Assembly: GCA_014379905.1 (NCBI GenBank)
Contig: JACMKX010000109.1
Coordinates: forward strand, 1 to 52,128
Reading direction: 5' to 3'
Length of the DNA stretch: 52,128 nucleotides
DNA from: Ferruginibacter sp.
GTDB lineage: Bacteria; Bacteroidota; Bacteroidia; Chitinophagales; Chitinophagaceae
Shown here: one piece after another, positions 43,795-51,972 of the stretch
Layout: each line of letters opens with the position of its first letter
How positions within the stretch are numbered: the first letter of the stretch is position 1
Notes under the pieces: model-generated
Told to the model about the DNA's origin: nothing
Seen by the model: only the letters and a program-made list of their open reading frames with translations
The model's database searches: none
Translations under genes and position numbers: made by a program

Positions 43795-45018
43795 TTAATT
43801 TTCGATGTAATTTAAATCTTTTCCAAATGTCTCTTCGGTAAACCAGGCAGCGGTAATACTGATAAGCATTACTACAATACCGGTTATCAACCCTGCATTT
43901 AAATGGCTTGTAAAATTTTGCAGCCATTTGAAAAACAACAAGAGCAAAGGCAAGGCACCTCTAACCATATTAGGAACGGTGGTAGCGGCTGTAGCCCGCA
44001 GATTGGTGCCAAACTGTTCTGCAGCCATTGTGACAAAGATGGCCCAAAATCCTGTACCAAACCCTAATGCAGCGCAAATGGCGTACATACGGGCTGAAGA
44101 TCCGTTATCCTGTGTAAAATAAAACGCAATGGCTATTATGGTGAATGCATAAAAAATAAATAGGGTTTTTTTCCTGCTTCTCAGCCACTGGCTTACAAAG
44201 CCTGTCAATACATCCCCAATGGCAATGGCTATATATGCAAACATGGTAGCTTTGCCAGGATCAATTGCTTCGTTAATATTAAAATCTTTTCCAAAATCAT
44301 TAGAGAAACCAACCAGTATGCCTATCACATACCATGTAGGAAGCCCTATAAGTATTGCCAATATATATTTTCTAAATCGGTGACCATTATTGAAGAATAG
44401 AAGCATATTCCCTTTCGCTACATTACTCATTTCTTTTACCTGGTTAAACATGCTACTTTCCATTACGGAAATACGAAGTAGCAGCAGGCAAAAGCCCAAT
44501 CCTCCTCCAATAAAGTAACAGGTTCGCCAATGGAAATTTTGCGACATAAAAAAGGCAACCACTGCGCCAAGTAAACCAATACCCGCAACAAGAGATGTAC
44601 TTAATCCTCTTTTTTCTTTGGAAGCAATTTCACTTACAAGCGTTATACCGGCACCTAATTCGCCTGCCAGTCCAACCCCTGCAATAAAACGCACCAACGC
44701 ATATTGACCGGTAGTTTCAACAAAGCCGTTTACAATATTTGCAATACTATATAAAATAATAGAACCGAAGAGCACACTCAATCTTCCTTTTTTATCACCC
44801 ATGATTCCCCAAATGATGCCGCCAATTAAAAGACCAACCATTTGAACGCTGATGATAAATTCTCCTTCGGACTTTACCTGGGCTGCTGAAAGTCCCAGTT
44901 CTGTTAAACTTTTAATACGAACTATATTAAACAGCAACAGATCGTAGATATCAACAAAATAACCCAGCGCTGCTACCAGCACAGCAATAGAAAAAATGGA
45001 ATCGGATTTTGTCCGCAT
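43795..45018 (-). CDS. MFS transporter (metabolite:H+ symporter type)
   Basis: A 407-residue, twelve-helix carrier of the sugar/organic-acid:proton symporter branch. It has the first-loop motif GGIIWGIMGDKKGRLSVL, the charged RFIAGVGLAGELGAGITLVSEIASKEKRGLSTS region, and helix 10-11 GFWAIFVTMAAEQFGTNLRATAATTVPNMVRGA. The substrate is unknown. It lies 6 bp after dedA and 10 bp before DUF4254, so is part of the envelope operon. The start is ATG at 45018. No regulatory gene adjoins. Confidence 0.85.
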   Translation of the reverse strand: MRTKSDSIFSIAVLVAALGYFVDIYDLLLFNIVRIKSLTELGLSAAQVKSEGEFIISVQMVGLLIGGIIWGIMGDKKGRLSVLFGSIILYSIANIVNGFVETTGQYALVRFIAGVGLAGELGAGITLVSEIASKEKRGLSTSLVAGIGLLGAVVAFFMSQNFHWRTCYFIGGGLGFCLLLLRISVMESSMFNQVKEMSNVAKGNMLLFFNNGHRFRKYILAILIGLPTWYVIGILVGFSNDFGKDFNINEAIDPGKATMFAYIAIAIGDVLTGFVSQWLRSRKKTLFIFYAFTIIAIAFYFTQDNGSSARMYAICAALGFGTGFWAIFVTMAAEQFGTNLRATAATTVPNMVRGALPLLLLFFKWLQNFTSHLNAGLITGIVVMLISITAAWFTEETFGKDLNYIEN

Positions 45019-45024
45019 ATAAAT

Positions 45025-45765
45025 TTATAAGTTATCGGGAGTACCGGGAGTTGGCTTCTTTTTAGCGAAAAACAGCTTGTATATAACCGGAGCAGTTGTA
45101 ACCAATACAATAACAATAACAATAACTTCCAAATGCTCTTTCAGATCGAAATTAAATTTTTCCAATAAAATTTTATAGAGAAAAAACCCTGCCAGCAGCA
45201 TGCTGGTAGCCCATGCTATTGAACCAACAATATTATAGTAAGTAAATTTCTTTTTGTCCATATGGACAATACCTGCTACAATAGGTGCAAAGGTTCTTAT
45301 GATAGGGAGGAACCTGGCTATAACCACTGTACTAGCGCCATTCTTTTCATAAAACTCATGCGCCTGCTCCAGGTACTTCTTCTTAAACAGGAACCTGTCT
45401 TTCCAGGAGAACATTGCAGGCCCAACTTTTCTGCCTGTCCAATAGCCAAGTGCATTTCCTAAAATGGCAGCCAGGGAAACCAATCCTACCAGTACAAGCA
45501 GGTCAAGCCAATAGGAATAGCCAAAATCAAAACCGAAATGTTTTAAAAACTGGTATCCTAATCCGGGCCTTACCTGGCCATCGGGATTTTTTATTTCATG
45601 GGCAAAAATACCTGCCACGAACAGCAATGAATCACCGGGAAGAAAAAACCCGGCAAACAACCCGGTTTCTGCAAACACTATAAATAAAAATAACCATAAC
45701 CCGCCATTAACAATGTAGAATTCAGGGTTTAGCAGGTCTCTAAAAGTAATTTCTAACAGTTCCAT
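45025..45765 (-). CDS. DedA family membrane protein
   Basis: A 246-residue DedA/SNARE-associated-type membrane protein; characterised family members act in lipid carrier (undecaprenyl phosphate) flipping and proton homeostasis. Diagnostic blocks are FVIF-like ETGLFAGFFLPGDSLLFVAG, AILGNALGYWTGRKVGP and the EFYEKNGASTVVIARFLPIIRTFAPIVAGIVHMD segment. Start at ATG 45765 (MELLEITFRD); an in-frame TTG 12 codons upstream is less likely. It is the first gene of the dedA-MFS-DUF4254-GT9 operon. An undecaprenyl-phosphate role would fit an envelope-glycan operon; that is an inference. Confidence 0.88.
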   Translation of the reverse strand: MELLEITFRDLLNPEFYIVNGGLWLFLFIVFAETGLFAGFFLPGDSLLFVAGIFAHEIKNPDGQVRPGLGYQFLKHFGFDFGYSYWLDLLVLVGLVSLAAILGNALGYWTGRKVGPAMFSWKDRFLFKKKYLEQAHEFYEKNGASTVVIARFLPIIRTFAPIVAGIVHMDKKKFTYYNIVGSIAWATSMLLAGFFLYKILLEKFNFDLKEHLEVIVIVIVLVTTAPVIYKLFFAKKKPTPGTPDNL

Positions 45766-45972
45766 CTGCAAATAAACAATTAATCTTTCAATCAAGATCA
45801 AATCCTTAATGGCGGCCTGTAAAATTTATCGGCGCTCCGGAGAATTGGATATTATTCACATTTTGCCCTGAAATGCTTTTTCATTTCATCTAAAATAGAA
45901 GGGCGGTTATCTTTTTATTAATTTATTGCTTACTTTTCCGAAATATTCATTTTTTTAAACCAAAATAACTGT

Positions 45973-47508
45973 ATGAGTCTATTTGCAAAAAAGTCTATGT
46001 CCCAAATGCTGGCTCAGGCCTCCAATGGAGAATCAGGACTTAAACGTACTTTGGGTGCAGGTAATCTTGTTGCCCTTGGTATCGGTGCTATCATTGGTGC
46101 CGGCTTATTTGTAAGAACAGCTGCTGCTGCCGGCCAGGCTGCAGGTCCGGCGGTAACCCTTTCTTTTATTATTGCGGCAGTGGGTTGTGCTTTTGCAGGC
46201 TTGTGTTATGCTGAATTTGCAGCTATGATCCCTATTTCCGGTAGTGCCTATGCTTATAGTTATGTAACTATGGGTGAAATTGTAGCATGGATTATTGGTT
46301 GGGCATTGATTATGGAATATGCCCTTGGCGCGGCTACTGTATCTATTGCATGGAGCGAATATCTGAATACCCTGCTCGGGGGGGCTATTCCTTATGAATG
46401 GTGTCACTCCCCTTTTGAAAGTTTTACGGATAGTACAGGTGTGCATCACTCCGGCATCATGAATGCACCGGCATTGATCGTTCTTCTGTTGGTTACTTTG
46501 CTGCTTATTAAAGGTTCATCAGAAAGTGCCATGGTAAATGCAGTTATTGTATTTATTAAAGTAGCGATCGTGTTATTATTCATCATAATTGGGTGGCAGT
46601 TCATTAATCCTGCTAACCATACACCATATATGATCCCTGAAGGCACTGCGCCGGTTACAGATAGTGCTGGCAAAGTAATAGCCGATTACTCCGGCGTGTT
46701 TAAACACGGATGGGGCGGTGTATTAGGCGGTGCTGCTATTGTATTTTTTGCCTTCATTGGCTTTGATGCGGTAAGTACAGCTGCGCAGGAAGCAAAAAAT
46801 CCTAAAAGGGATATGCCCATTGGTATACTTGGTTCACTGGTAGTTTGTACTATTCTTTATATTTTATTTGGACATGTATTAACCGGCGTTGCTAACTGGA
46901 AAGATTTCGTTGACCCTGAAAAAGGCCGGGAAGCTTCTGTTGCCTACGCAATTTCCACTTACATGATTGGTTACGGATGGCTGGCGAAAGCGGTGACTAT
47001 TGCTATACTTGCCGGTTTTACTTCTGTAATATTGGTGATGTTAATGGGTCAGAGCCGGATATTTTATTCCATGAGTAATGATGGTTTGATACCAAAAGCA
47101 TTTGGTGACCTGCATCCTAAATTTAAAACACCCTATAAAGCCAATTGGATTTTATTCATTTTTGTAGGTTTGTTTGCAGCTTTTGTTCCCGGGCATGTAG
47201 CTGGTGATCTTACTTCTTTTGGTACCTTGTTCGCTTTCGTGCTTGTGAGTTTAGGTGTGTGGGTATTGAGGGTAAAATCCCCGGAAATTGAGCGACCATT
47301 TAGAACACCTGCTGCCCCGGTGGTTGCCGTGTTAGGTGCGCTAATCTGCCTTGCAATGATCTTTGCTTTGGATAAGCAGACACTGCTTGTTGCTTTTGGC
47401 TGGATGGCTCTTGGCTTAGTTGTTTATTTCGCTTACAGCAAAAATCACAGTAAACTTCGCAAACCAGACCCTGTTCAACCCAAGGCTGATTCGCCTGATT
47501 TATTATAA
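45973..47508 (+). CDS. APC-family amino acid permease
   Basis: A 511-residue permease of the APC superfamily (cationic amino acid/YfnA-like group), with about twelve to fourteen helices. Conserved features are GIGAIIGAGLFVRTA (first unwound helix), GLCYAEFAAMIPISGSAYAYSYVTMGE, and GGAAIVFFAFIGFDAVSTAAQEAKNPKRDMPIGI. The long loop after VLTGVANWKDFVDPEKGREAS and the C-terminal PEIERPFRTPAAPVVAVLG are typical. The substrate is probably a cationic or neutral amino acid. It stands alone, with no operon partner. A terminator follows 25 bp downstream. The start is ATG at 45973. Confidence 0.9.
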   Translation: MSLFAKKSMSQMLAQASNGESGLKRTLGAGNLVALGIGAIIGAGLFVRTAAAAGQAAGPAVTLSFIIAAVGCAFAGLCYAEFAAMIPISGSAYAYSYVTMGEIVAWIIGWALIMEYALGAATVSIAWSEYLNTLLGGAIPYEWCHSPFESFTDSTGVHHSGIMNAPALIVLLLVTLLLIKGSSESAMVNAVIVFIKVAIVLLFIIIGWQFINPANHTPYMIPEGTAPVTDSAGKVIADYSGVFKHGWGGVLGGAAIVFFAFIGFDAVSTAAQEAKNPKRDMPIGILGSLVVCTILYILFGHVLTGVANWKDFVDPEKGREASVAYAISTYMIGYGWLAKAVTIAILAGFTSVILVMLMGQSRIFYSMSNDGLIPKAFGDLHPKFKTPYKANWILFIFVGLFAAFVPGHVAGDLTSFGTLFAFVLVSLGVWVLRVKSPEIERPFRTPAAPVVAVLGALICLAMIFALDKQTLLVAFGWMALGLVVYFAYSKNHSKLRKPDPVQPKADSPDLL

Positions 47509-47533
47509 TATTCAAGACAGTGACCTATACCTA

Positions 47534-47562
47534 AAAACCCTCCGACATGGAGGGTTTTTATT
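47534..47562 (+). terminator. intrinsic terminator of the amino acid permease gene
   Basis: AAAACCCTCC (47534-47543) pairs with GGAGGGTTTT (47549-47558) around a 5-nt loop, followed by T-rich sequence. Confidence 0.88.
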
Positions 47563-47617
47563 TTATGCTTTGGTTTGAAAAAGATCCGATCCTGGATGCC
47601 CTTCGAAAAATTATAAT

Positions 47618-48061
47618 TTAAAATGGAAGATCGTCATCTGCTGATGGCGAAGATACCATTGAATGGGAAGCTGGCTCTGTGCGCATAACAGGGTTGTTAT
47701 AAGAACCCGCGTTGGTTACATTGCCCTGGTTTGAACCTGCACCGTCACCACCTCCTAATAACTGGATGGTTAAAACCCTCATTCTCAACGTAGCAGCAGC
47801 CTGGTTTTCCTTATTCAAATATGGGTCTGCCGATGGTGAACCTTCCGCATATACCATCTTACCCTTTTTTAAATAATCTGCAACGGCCGTTTTATCGGTC
47901 CAGTAAGCACACTCTACCCAGGTTGTCCTCTCCTGCTGGTTTCCCTGGCCGTCCTTGTATTTTTCCGTATGAGCAACACTAAAGTTGATTACTTTTTTTC
48001 CGTTCACTTCGTTTACGATGCAATCTTTTCCAAGATTGCCGACAATTTGTAATTTGATCAT
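47618..48061 (-). CDS. ssb: single-stranded DNA-binding protein
   Basis: A 147-residue SSB. The OB fold starts MIKLQIVGNLGKDCIVNEVNGKKVINFSVA and includes TTWVECAYW, with a flexible Gly/Ser/Asn-rich linker. The C-terminus ends in the acidic tip SADDDLPF that recruits replication and repair partners. It resembles the smaller Bacteroidota SSB paralogues, so another main SSB may exist. The upstream minus-strand region (48062-48470) is repeat-rich, and no clear promoter box is visible. Its neighbour is the XRE/S24 regulator. Confidence 0.9.
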   Translation of the reverse strand: MIKLQIVGNLGKDCIVNEVNGKKVINFSVAHTEKYKDGQGNQQERTTWVECAYWTDKTAVADYLKKGKMVYAEGSPSADPYLNKENQAAATLRMRVLTIQLLGGGDGAGSNQGNVTNAGSYNNPVMRTEPASHSMVSSPSADDDLPF

Positions 48062-48470
48062 AACTGTAATTTTTAATATTAATCGATGTATCTGGTTTTG
48101 CGCTAAAGCTGATCGGGATTATCAGATATTGGGATTACAGGATTACTGTATCCAATGTAGATAAAACCCTAAGTTATGTATAAAAAACCCTTACTAATTC
48201 TAATTTCAAAAAAGGAAGTACACGAATTATCCTCACTGATCTGGATTGGGATTTCCAAGATTAGAGGATTTACGGATTAATCCTAATTGTTCAGTATTAT
48301 TTTTATAATCCCAACCCAAATATTCCAAAATCTAATAATCATTTCAACACTGCCGGATATTAATTCTGTAGGATAGCGTATTATTTCTAATGGCCAGAGT
48401 GTAACTTGTATATCTGCAAACACCTATCATTCTAAACATCCGGTAATCCTCCAATCCAAACATCCCGATC
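48062..48470. repeat. repeat-rich intergenic region between ssb and the XRE/S24 regulator
   Basis: A 409-bp gene-free stretch with many GGATT/AATCC words in loose clusters (GGATTGGGATTT, AGGATTTACGGATTAATCC, TAATCCTCCAATCC) and one CACGAATTAT unit at 48221-48230. No conserved coding frame, tRNA or strong terminator is seen. The words suggest a decayed dispersed repeat. The ssb promoter must lie near its left end, but I cannot place it. Confidence 0.45.
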
Positions 48471-49223
48471 CTAGTTCATCTTCTTCTTTAAAGTACTCAC
48501 CTGGTCTTGCAAATTATTTACCAGGCTTGCCAGGCTGTTTACATCCCAGCGCTGCTGGGTAGCCACTTTGCCGATAACCACCTGGGCCTGCCATAATTCA
48601 ATGATATCTTCGGTATTAACCTGGTAAGGTTGAAAATTGGGATTATCACTCACAAGGCTAACTTTATTTTTTGCTTTATTGCTTTTTACTATCCGCTTGT
48701 AAACAATTCCTTCGTTCCTGCTGATAACAATATAAGCAGCGTTGCTTTTCACATCATCCATACTATCTACTTTGTCTCCTACTATAATGCTGCCACTTGG
48801 TGTAGGCAACATACTGTCACCAATGATCTCGAAGGCCCGGTAATTTCCACCACTTAACATGGGCAAGGTAAAAGTATTCAGCTCATCAATGAACTCGGTG
48901 TCTGCATAGCCCGCTAAATAACCGGCTGCTGCTTTTAGAGGAACAAAATGTATCACATTCCTGTCGGCCGTAGCCATCTTCTGCTGCCGGCGTTTCATTA
49001 AATAGCTGCCCGACTGATTGCTGAGATCTTTCAACAACAATTCATCAAGGCTTACTTTAAAGATATCTGCAACAATTTCCAACACATCCAATCTCGGGTC
49101 AGCACGTTCTTCCTCGTAGGCACCTACCAGCGAACGTTTGATATTTACCTTTGTAGCAAACTCTTCCTGGGTCCATCCCCGCAGCTTGCGGAGGTATTTC
49201 AAATTCAAACCTGCTCTTGACAT
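48471..49223 (-). CDS. XRE-family regulator with S24 (LexA-like) autopeptidase domain
   Basis: A 250-residue regulator. The N-terminal HTH is XRE type (LKYLRKLRGWTQEEFATKVNIKRSLVGAYEEERADP). The C-terminal half is an S24 peptidase: a candidate Ala-Gly cleavage site A100-G101 in PLKAAAGYLAGY, catalytic Ser137 in GDSMLPT and Lys176 in GIVYKRIV. It is therefore expected to cleave itself when RecA filaments form or under a similar trigger. It ends in a coiled coil (NNLQDQVSTLKKKMN). It is not canonical LexA, whose winged HTH differs, but may be an SOS-type or phage-type switch. The start is ATG at 49223, 7 bp from an inverted repeat (49230-49242). Confidence 0.85.
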   Translation of the reverse strand: MSRAGLNLKYLRKLRGWTQEEFATKVNIKRSLVGAYEEERADPRLDVLEIVADIFKVSLDELLLKDLSNQSGSYLMKRRQQKMATADRNVIHFVPLKAAAGYLAGYADTEFIDELNTFTLPMLSGGNYRAFEIIGDSMLPTPSGSIIVGDKVDSMDDVKSNAAYIVISRNEGIVYKRIVKSNKAKNKVSLVSDNPNFQPYQVNTEDIIELWQAQVVIGKVATQQRWDVNSLASLVNNLQDQVSTLKKKMN

Positions 49224-49229
49224 GATTAA

Positions 49230-49274
49230 CTAATTTGATTAGCACAAATATACTAATATTTTTAGTTTATCAAA
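49230..49274 (-). promoter_or_regulatory. promoter and paired inverted repeats of the XRE/S24 regulator
   Basis: On the minus strand: -33 TTTG (49271-49274), 18-bp spacer, -7 TATATTTG (49245-49252). An inverted repeat CTAAT-N3-ATTAG (49230-49242) lies just downstream, and ACTAA-N5-TTAGT (49252-49266) just upstream of the box. Together they fit autorepression. Confidence 0.65.
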
Positions 49275-49364
49275 ATTTATTTTTTTAAACCTGCGATTTT
49301 TATTTTTTCCGTAGAAATAACAATAATGAATTCCATTTTTCTTTTAGCAGAAGTTTGTGCAATG

Positions 49365-49372
49365 TATCTTTG
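49365..49372 (+). promoter_or_regulatory. -7 box for surE
   Basis: TATCTTTG matches TAnnTTTG, 49 bp before the surE ATG. No good -33 partner. Confidence 0.45.
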
Positions 49373-49421
49373 ACGGGAAAATATATACCCTGACAAAACG
49401 TTTACTTAAAAACAATTATAA

Positions 49422-50213
49422 ATGGCCAAAGTAAAAGAAGCAGAAAAACCAATCATACTCATTACCAATGATGATGACATTACATCAAAAGGAATAAGAA
49501 GTTTAGTAGAAGCCGTAAGAGACCTGGGTAAAGTTGTAATTGTTGCACCCGACAATCCACAGAGCGGTATGGGACATGCGATCACTATTGGCCAGCCACT
49601 TCGTATGGAAAAAGTAGATTTATTTGGTGATATCGAAGCCTGGCAAACAAGTGGCACCCCGGTTGATTGCGTTAAACTGGCTGTTGATAAAATCCTTCAC
49701 CGCAAACCGGATATCTGCCTGAGTGGAATTAACCATGGAGCTAATCATTCCATCAACGTATTGTATAGTGGTACCATGTCTGCAGCAATGGAAGCCGCTA
49801 TTGAAGGCATTCCAAGCATCGGCTTTTCTTTATTGGATTATGCTTACGATGCAGATTTTACAGCAGCCAAACAAGTGGTGCATAAAATTGTAACACAGGT
49901 AATGAATATGAAGAAAAAAGACAAGCACCTTCTATTAAATGTTAACATACCTGCGCTTCCTCCTGAAAAAATTAAAGGCATAAAAATATGTAAACAGGCT
50001 TATGCAAAATATGAAGAAGACTTTTTGGAAAGATTAGATCCCCATGGTAAAAAATATTATTGGCTCACCGGTGCCTTCACCAACTTTGATAAATCAAAAG
50101 ATACAGATGTGTGGGCATTAAAAAATAATTATGTAAGCGTGGTACCTGTACAATTTGATCTTACCAATTACACGTTGAAATCACAATTAGAAAAAAGTAA
50201 CCTATTCAAATGA
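49422..50213 (+). CDS. surE: 5'/3'-nucleotidase SurE
   Basis: A 263-residue metal-dependent phosphatase acting on nucleoside monophosphates. Conserved residues are the metal Asp pair in ITNDDD (residues 17-18), the Ser/Asn loops APDNPQSGMGHAIT and WQTSGTPVDCVKL, and SGINHGANHS. The usual NDDG is NDDD here; the metal Asp residues are unchanged. The four-base overlap with the following membrane gene indicates translational coupling, an arrangement common in Bacteroidota, where lpxB often comes next; lpxB is absent here. The start is ATG at 49422; the upstream region is shared with the divergent XRE/S24 gene. Confidence 0.93.
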   Translation: MAKVKEAEKPIILITNDDDITSKGIRSLVEAVRDLGKVVIVAPDNPQSGMGHAITIGQPLRMEKVDLFGDIEAWQTSGTPVDCVKLAVDKILHRKPDICLSGINHGANHSINVLYSGTMSAAMEAAIEGIPSIGFSLLDYAYDADFTAAKQVVHKIVTQVMNMKKKDKHLLLNVNIPALPPEKIKGIKICKQAYAKYEEDFLERLDPHGKKYYWLTGAFTNFDKSKDTDVWALKNNYVSVVPVQFDLTNYTLKSQLEKSNLFK

Positions 50214-50512
50214 TATTAAAAAAAGACAGCATTGGCCTGGGTTTGATACTGGGACTTTTTGCGCCACTACTTGGGCTGGTATTTTTTAAGATGTATAAAT
50301 TCAGTGTTTTCACCTTTAAGGAAACCTTTCAGTTTATGATTTATGAACCAGGCTTTAAAACACTTTCAGTTGCCTTAAGTCTTTCTTTATTGCTTAATGC
50401 ATTGTTGTTTACTATTTATATAAATACAAATAAAGACAATACAGCAAAAGGCATTTTTATAACAACGCTGGTATATGGATTGATCGTTTTATCTATTAAG
50501 ACGTTCATGTGA
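50210..50512 (+). CDS. surE-linked small membrane protein, unknown function
   Basis: A 100-residue protein with three probable membrane segments (about residues 8-27, 47-69 and 80-98) and a short cytosolic start MILKKDSIGLG. GLGLILGLFAPLLGLVFFKMYKF and FMIYEPGFKTLSVALSLSLLLNALLF recur in Bacteroidota next to surE. No motif indicates activity. It overlaps surE by four bases (ATGA), so the two are co-translated. A possible terminator lies 225 bp downstream. Confidence 0.65.
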   Translation: MILKKDSIGLGLILGLFAPLLGLVFFKMYKFSVFTFKETFQFMIYEPGFKTLSVALSLSLLLNALLFTIYINTNKDNTAKGIFITTLVYGLIVLSIKTFM

Positions 50513-50736
50513 TCACTGATAAGGATTGCACGGCTCACACGGAAAAAAAGTTTTTTATTTTGGGATAATTATATAACGGCAATTCGTGATGAGCCATTTA
50601 TTTATGACCAATTTCTTTAACGCAGCCTTAGTATTTTATTAGCTGTATGTTAACACGTGGAGAAATGAATATGTTCGATCTTTGTGTAACAAATAAAGAT
50701 TTAAAGATTTCTCATAAGCAGTTAGTTTTGGTAAAC

Positions 50737-50770
50737 GGGGCTCCTATTCTTAGGAAGCCCCTCTTTTATT
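50737..50770 (+). terminator. terminator-like hairpin without an adjacent gene
   Basis: GGGGCT (50737-50742) pairs with AGCCCC (50756-50761), extended by CCT/AGG with one bulged A, then a T-rich run. It lies in a 388-bp gene-free stretch, 225 bp after the surE-linked gene. It may end a long 3' UTR or a small RNA. Confidence 0.65.
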
Positions 50771-50777
50771 TTTATTA

Positions 50778-50815
50778 CACGAATGAAGAAAACGAATTAC
50801 ATGAATTGCACGAAT
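50778..50815. repeat. dispersed CACGAATT-type repeat, copy 3
   Basis: CACGAATGAAGAAAACGAAT followed by TACATGAATTGCACGAAT, nearly identical to the array at 5300-5334. It lies in the gap before ftsY. Confidence 0.6.
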
Positions 50816-50900
50816 TATAAAGATCTTTTGAATGCTGTACCTCTAACCTTTCAAATTTCTTGGACCTTTGGCACTTTTTAAACCTTTGAACCTCTTGAAC

Positions 50901-51869
50901 CTACCCCACCCCCGGAAACAATCCATCCACAAACTGTTGTTTATCAAAAACCAGCAAATCTGTTGCCTTCTCTCCTACTCCAATAAATTTTACGGGAATT
51001 TTAAACTGACTGGCAATGGCTAATACCACACCGCCTTTAGCTGTGCCATCCAGTTTGGTTATGGCTAAAGCGGTTACATCTGTAGCTGCCGTAAAATGTT
51101 TGGCTTGTTCAAGTGCATTCTGACCGGTGCTGCCATCCAGTACCAATAATACTTCGTGCGGTGCGCCAGGGATCACTTTCTGGATCACCCTTTTTATTTT
51201 GGTGAGTTCATCCATTAAATGCAGTTTATTGTGGAGCCGGCCGGCTGTGTCAATTAAAATAACATCGCTGTTACGGGCTACGCCGCTTATAACGGTATCG
51301 TATGCTACAGAAGCAGGGTCACTACCCATTTCCTTTTTTACAATCGGCACATTGGTTCTTTCGCTCCATATAGTTAACTGATCTACTGCTGCGGCACGAA
51401 AAGTATCTGCTGCACCCAGTAACACCGATTTTCCATTCAATGAAAAATTGTGCGCCAGTTTACCGATGGTGGTTGTTTTGCCTACACCATTTACACCCAC
51501 TACCAAAATGATATGTGGTTTATATCCTTCCGGTAGTTCGTAATTGATATAGTTGTTATCCTGCGGAGCCGTTATAAGCAGGGATTCAATTTCTTCTTTT
51601 AAAATCCGGTTGAGTTCCGATGTATGGAGATATTTATCCTTTGCCACCCGTTTTTCTATCTGCTCAATGATCTTTACCGTGGTTTCTACACCTACGTCGG
51701 CGCTTACCAGGGCATTCTCCAGTTCATCGAGCACTTCTTCATCAACCGTGCTTTTACCGGCAATAGCCTTGCTTATTTTGCTAAAGAAGCCCTCCCGGGT
51801 TTTTTCCAAACCGGTATCAATGGTTTCCTGTTGCTGTTTTTTTCCGAATAATTTATCAAATAAGCCCAT
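50901..51869 (-). CDS. ftsY: signal recognition particle receptor FtsY
   Basis: A 322-residue SRP receptor that delivers ribosome-nascent-chain complexes to the membrane. The short, basic N-terminal A region (MGLFDKLFGKKQQQET) is compact compared with E. coli. The N domain (VDEEVLDELENALVSADVGVETT) is followed by the GTPase G domain: GVNGVGKTTTIGKLA (G1), LIDTAGRLHN (G3), TKLDGTAKGG (G4) and the closing GVGEKATDLLVFD. The start is ATG at 51869. DUF4295 lies upstream, as is usual in Bacteroidota, but a terminator-like hairpin (51918-51948) separates them. Confidence 0.95.
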   Translation of the reverse strand: MGLFDKLFGKKQQQETIDTGLEKTREGFFSKISKAIAGKSTVDEEVLDELENALVSADVGVETTVKIIEQIEKRVAKDKYLHTSELNRILKEEIESLLITAPQDNNYINYELPEGYKPHIILVVGVNGVGKTTTIGKLAHNFSLNGKSVLLGAADTFRAAAVDQLTIWSERTNVPIVKKEMGSDPASVAYDTVISGVARNSDVILIDTAGRLHNKLHLMDELTKIKRVIQKVIPGAPHEVLLVLDGSTGQNALEQAKHFTAATDVTALAITKLDGTAKGGVVLAIASQFKIPVKFIGVGEKATDLLVFDKQQFVDGLFPGVG

Positions 51870-51909
51870 AAAAGGAATTTTGTGAGATGAACATTGCGGG
51901 AATTGGTAT

Positions 51910-51948
51910 AAATAAAGAAAGCCGTCCTGGTATAATCAGAACAGCTTT
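51910..51948 (-). terminator. terminator downstream of the DUF4295 gene
   Basis: On the minus strand an 11-bp stem (AAAGCTGTTCT with AGGACGGCTTT, including two G-T pairs) and an 8- to 9-nt loop are followed by a T-rich tail. It would end the upstream ribosomal-protein transcript before ftsY. Confidence 0.7.
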
Positions 51949-51972
51949 AATATAATGTAGCACAGGACCAAA

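Noticed and set aside
48100..48470. CRISPR array
   Set aside because: The repeated words are short, irregular and without constant-length repeats or spacers, and no cas gene is nearby.
48471..49223. Calling the XRE/S24 protein canonical LexA
   Set aside because: The DNA-binding domain is XRE-type, not the LexA winged helix, so only the peptidase part is shared.
50647..50820. 57-codon plus-strand open frame in the gap before ftsY
   Set aside because: It reads through a terminator hairpin and into the CACGAATT repeat, has no recognisable domain, and its length is expected by chance.
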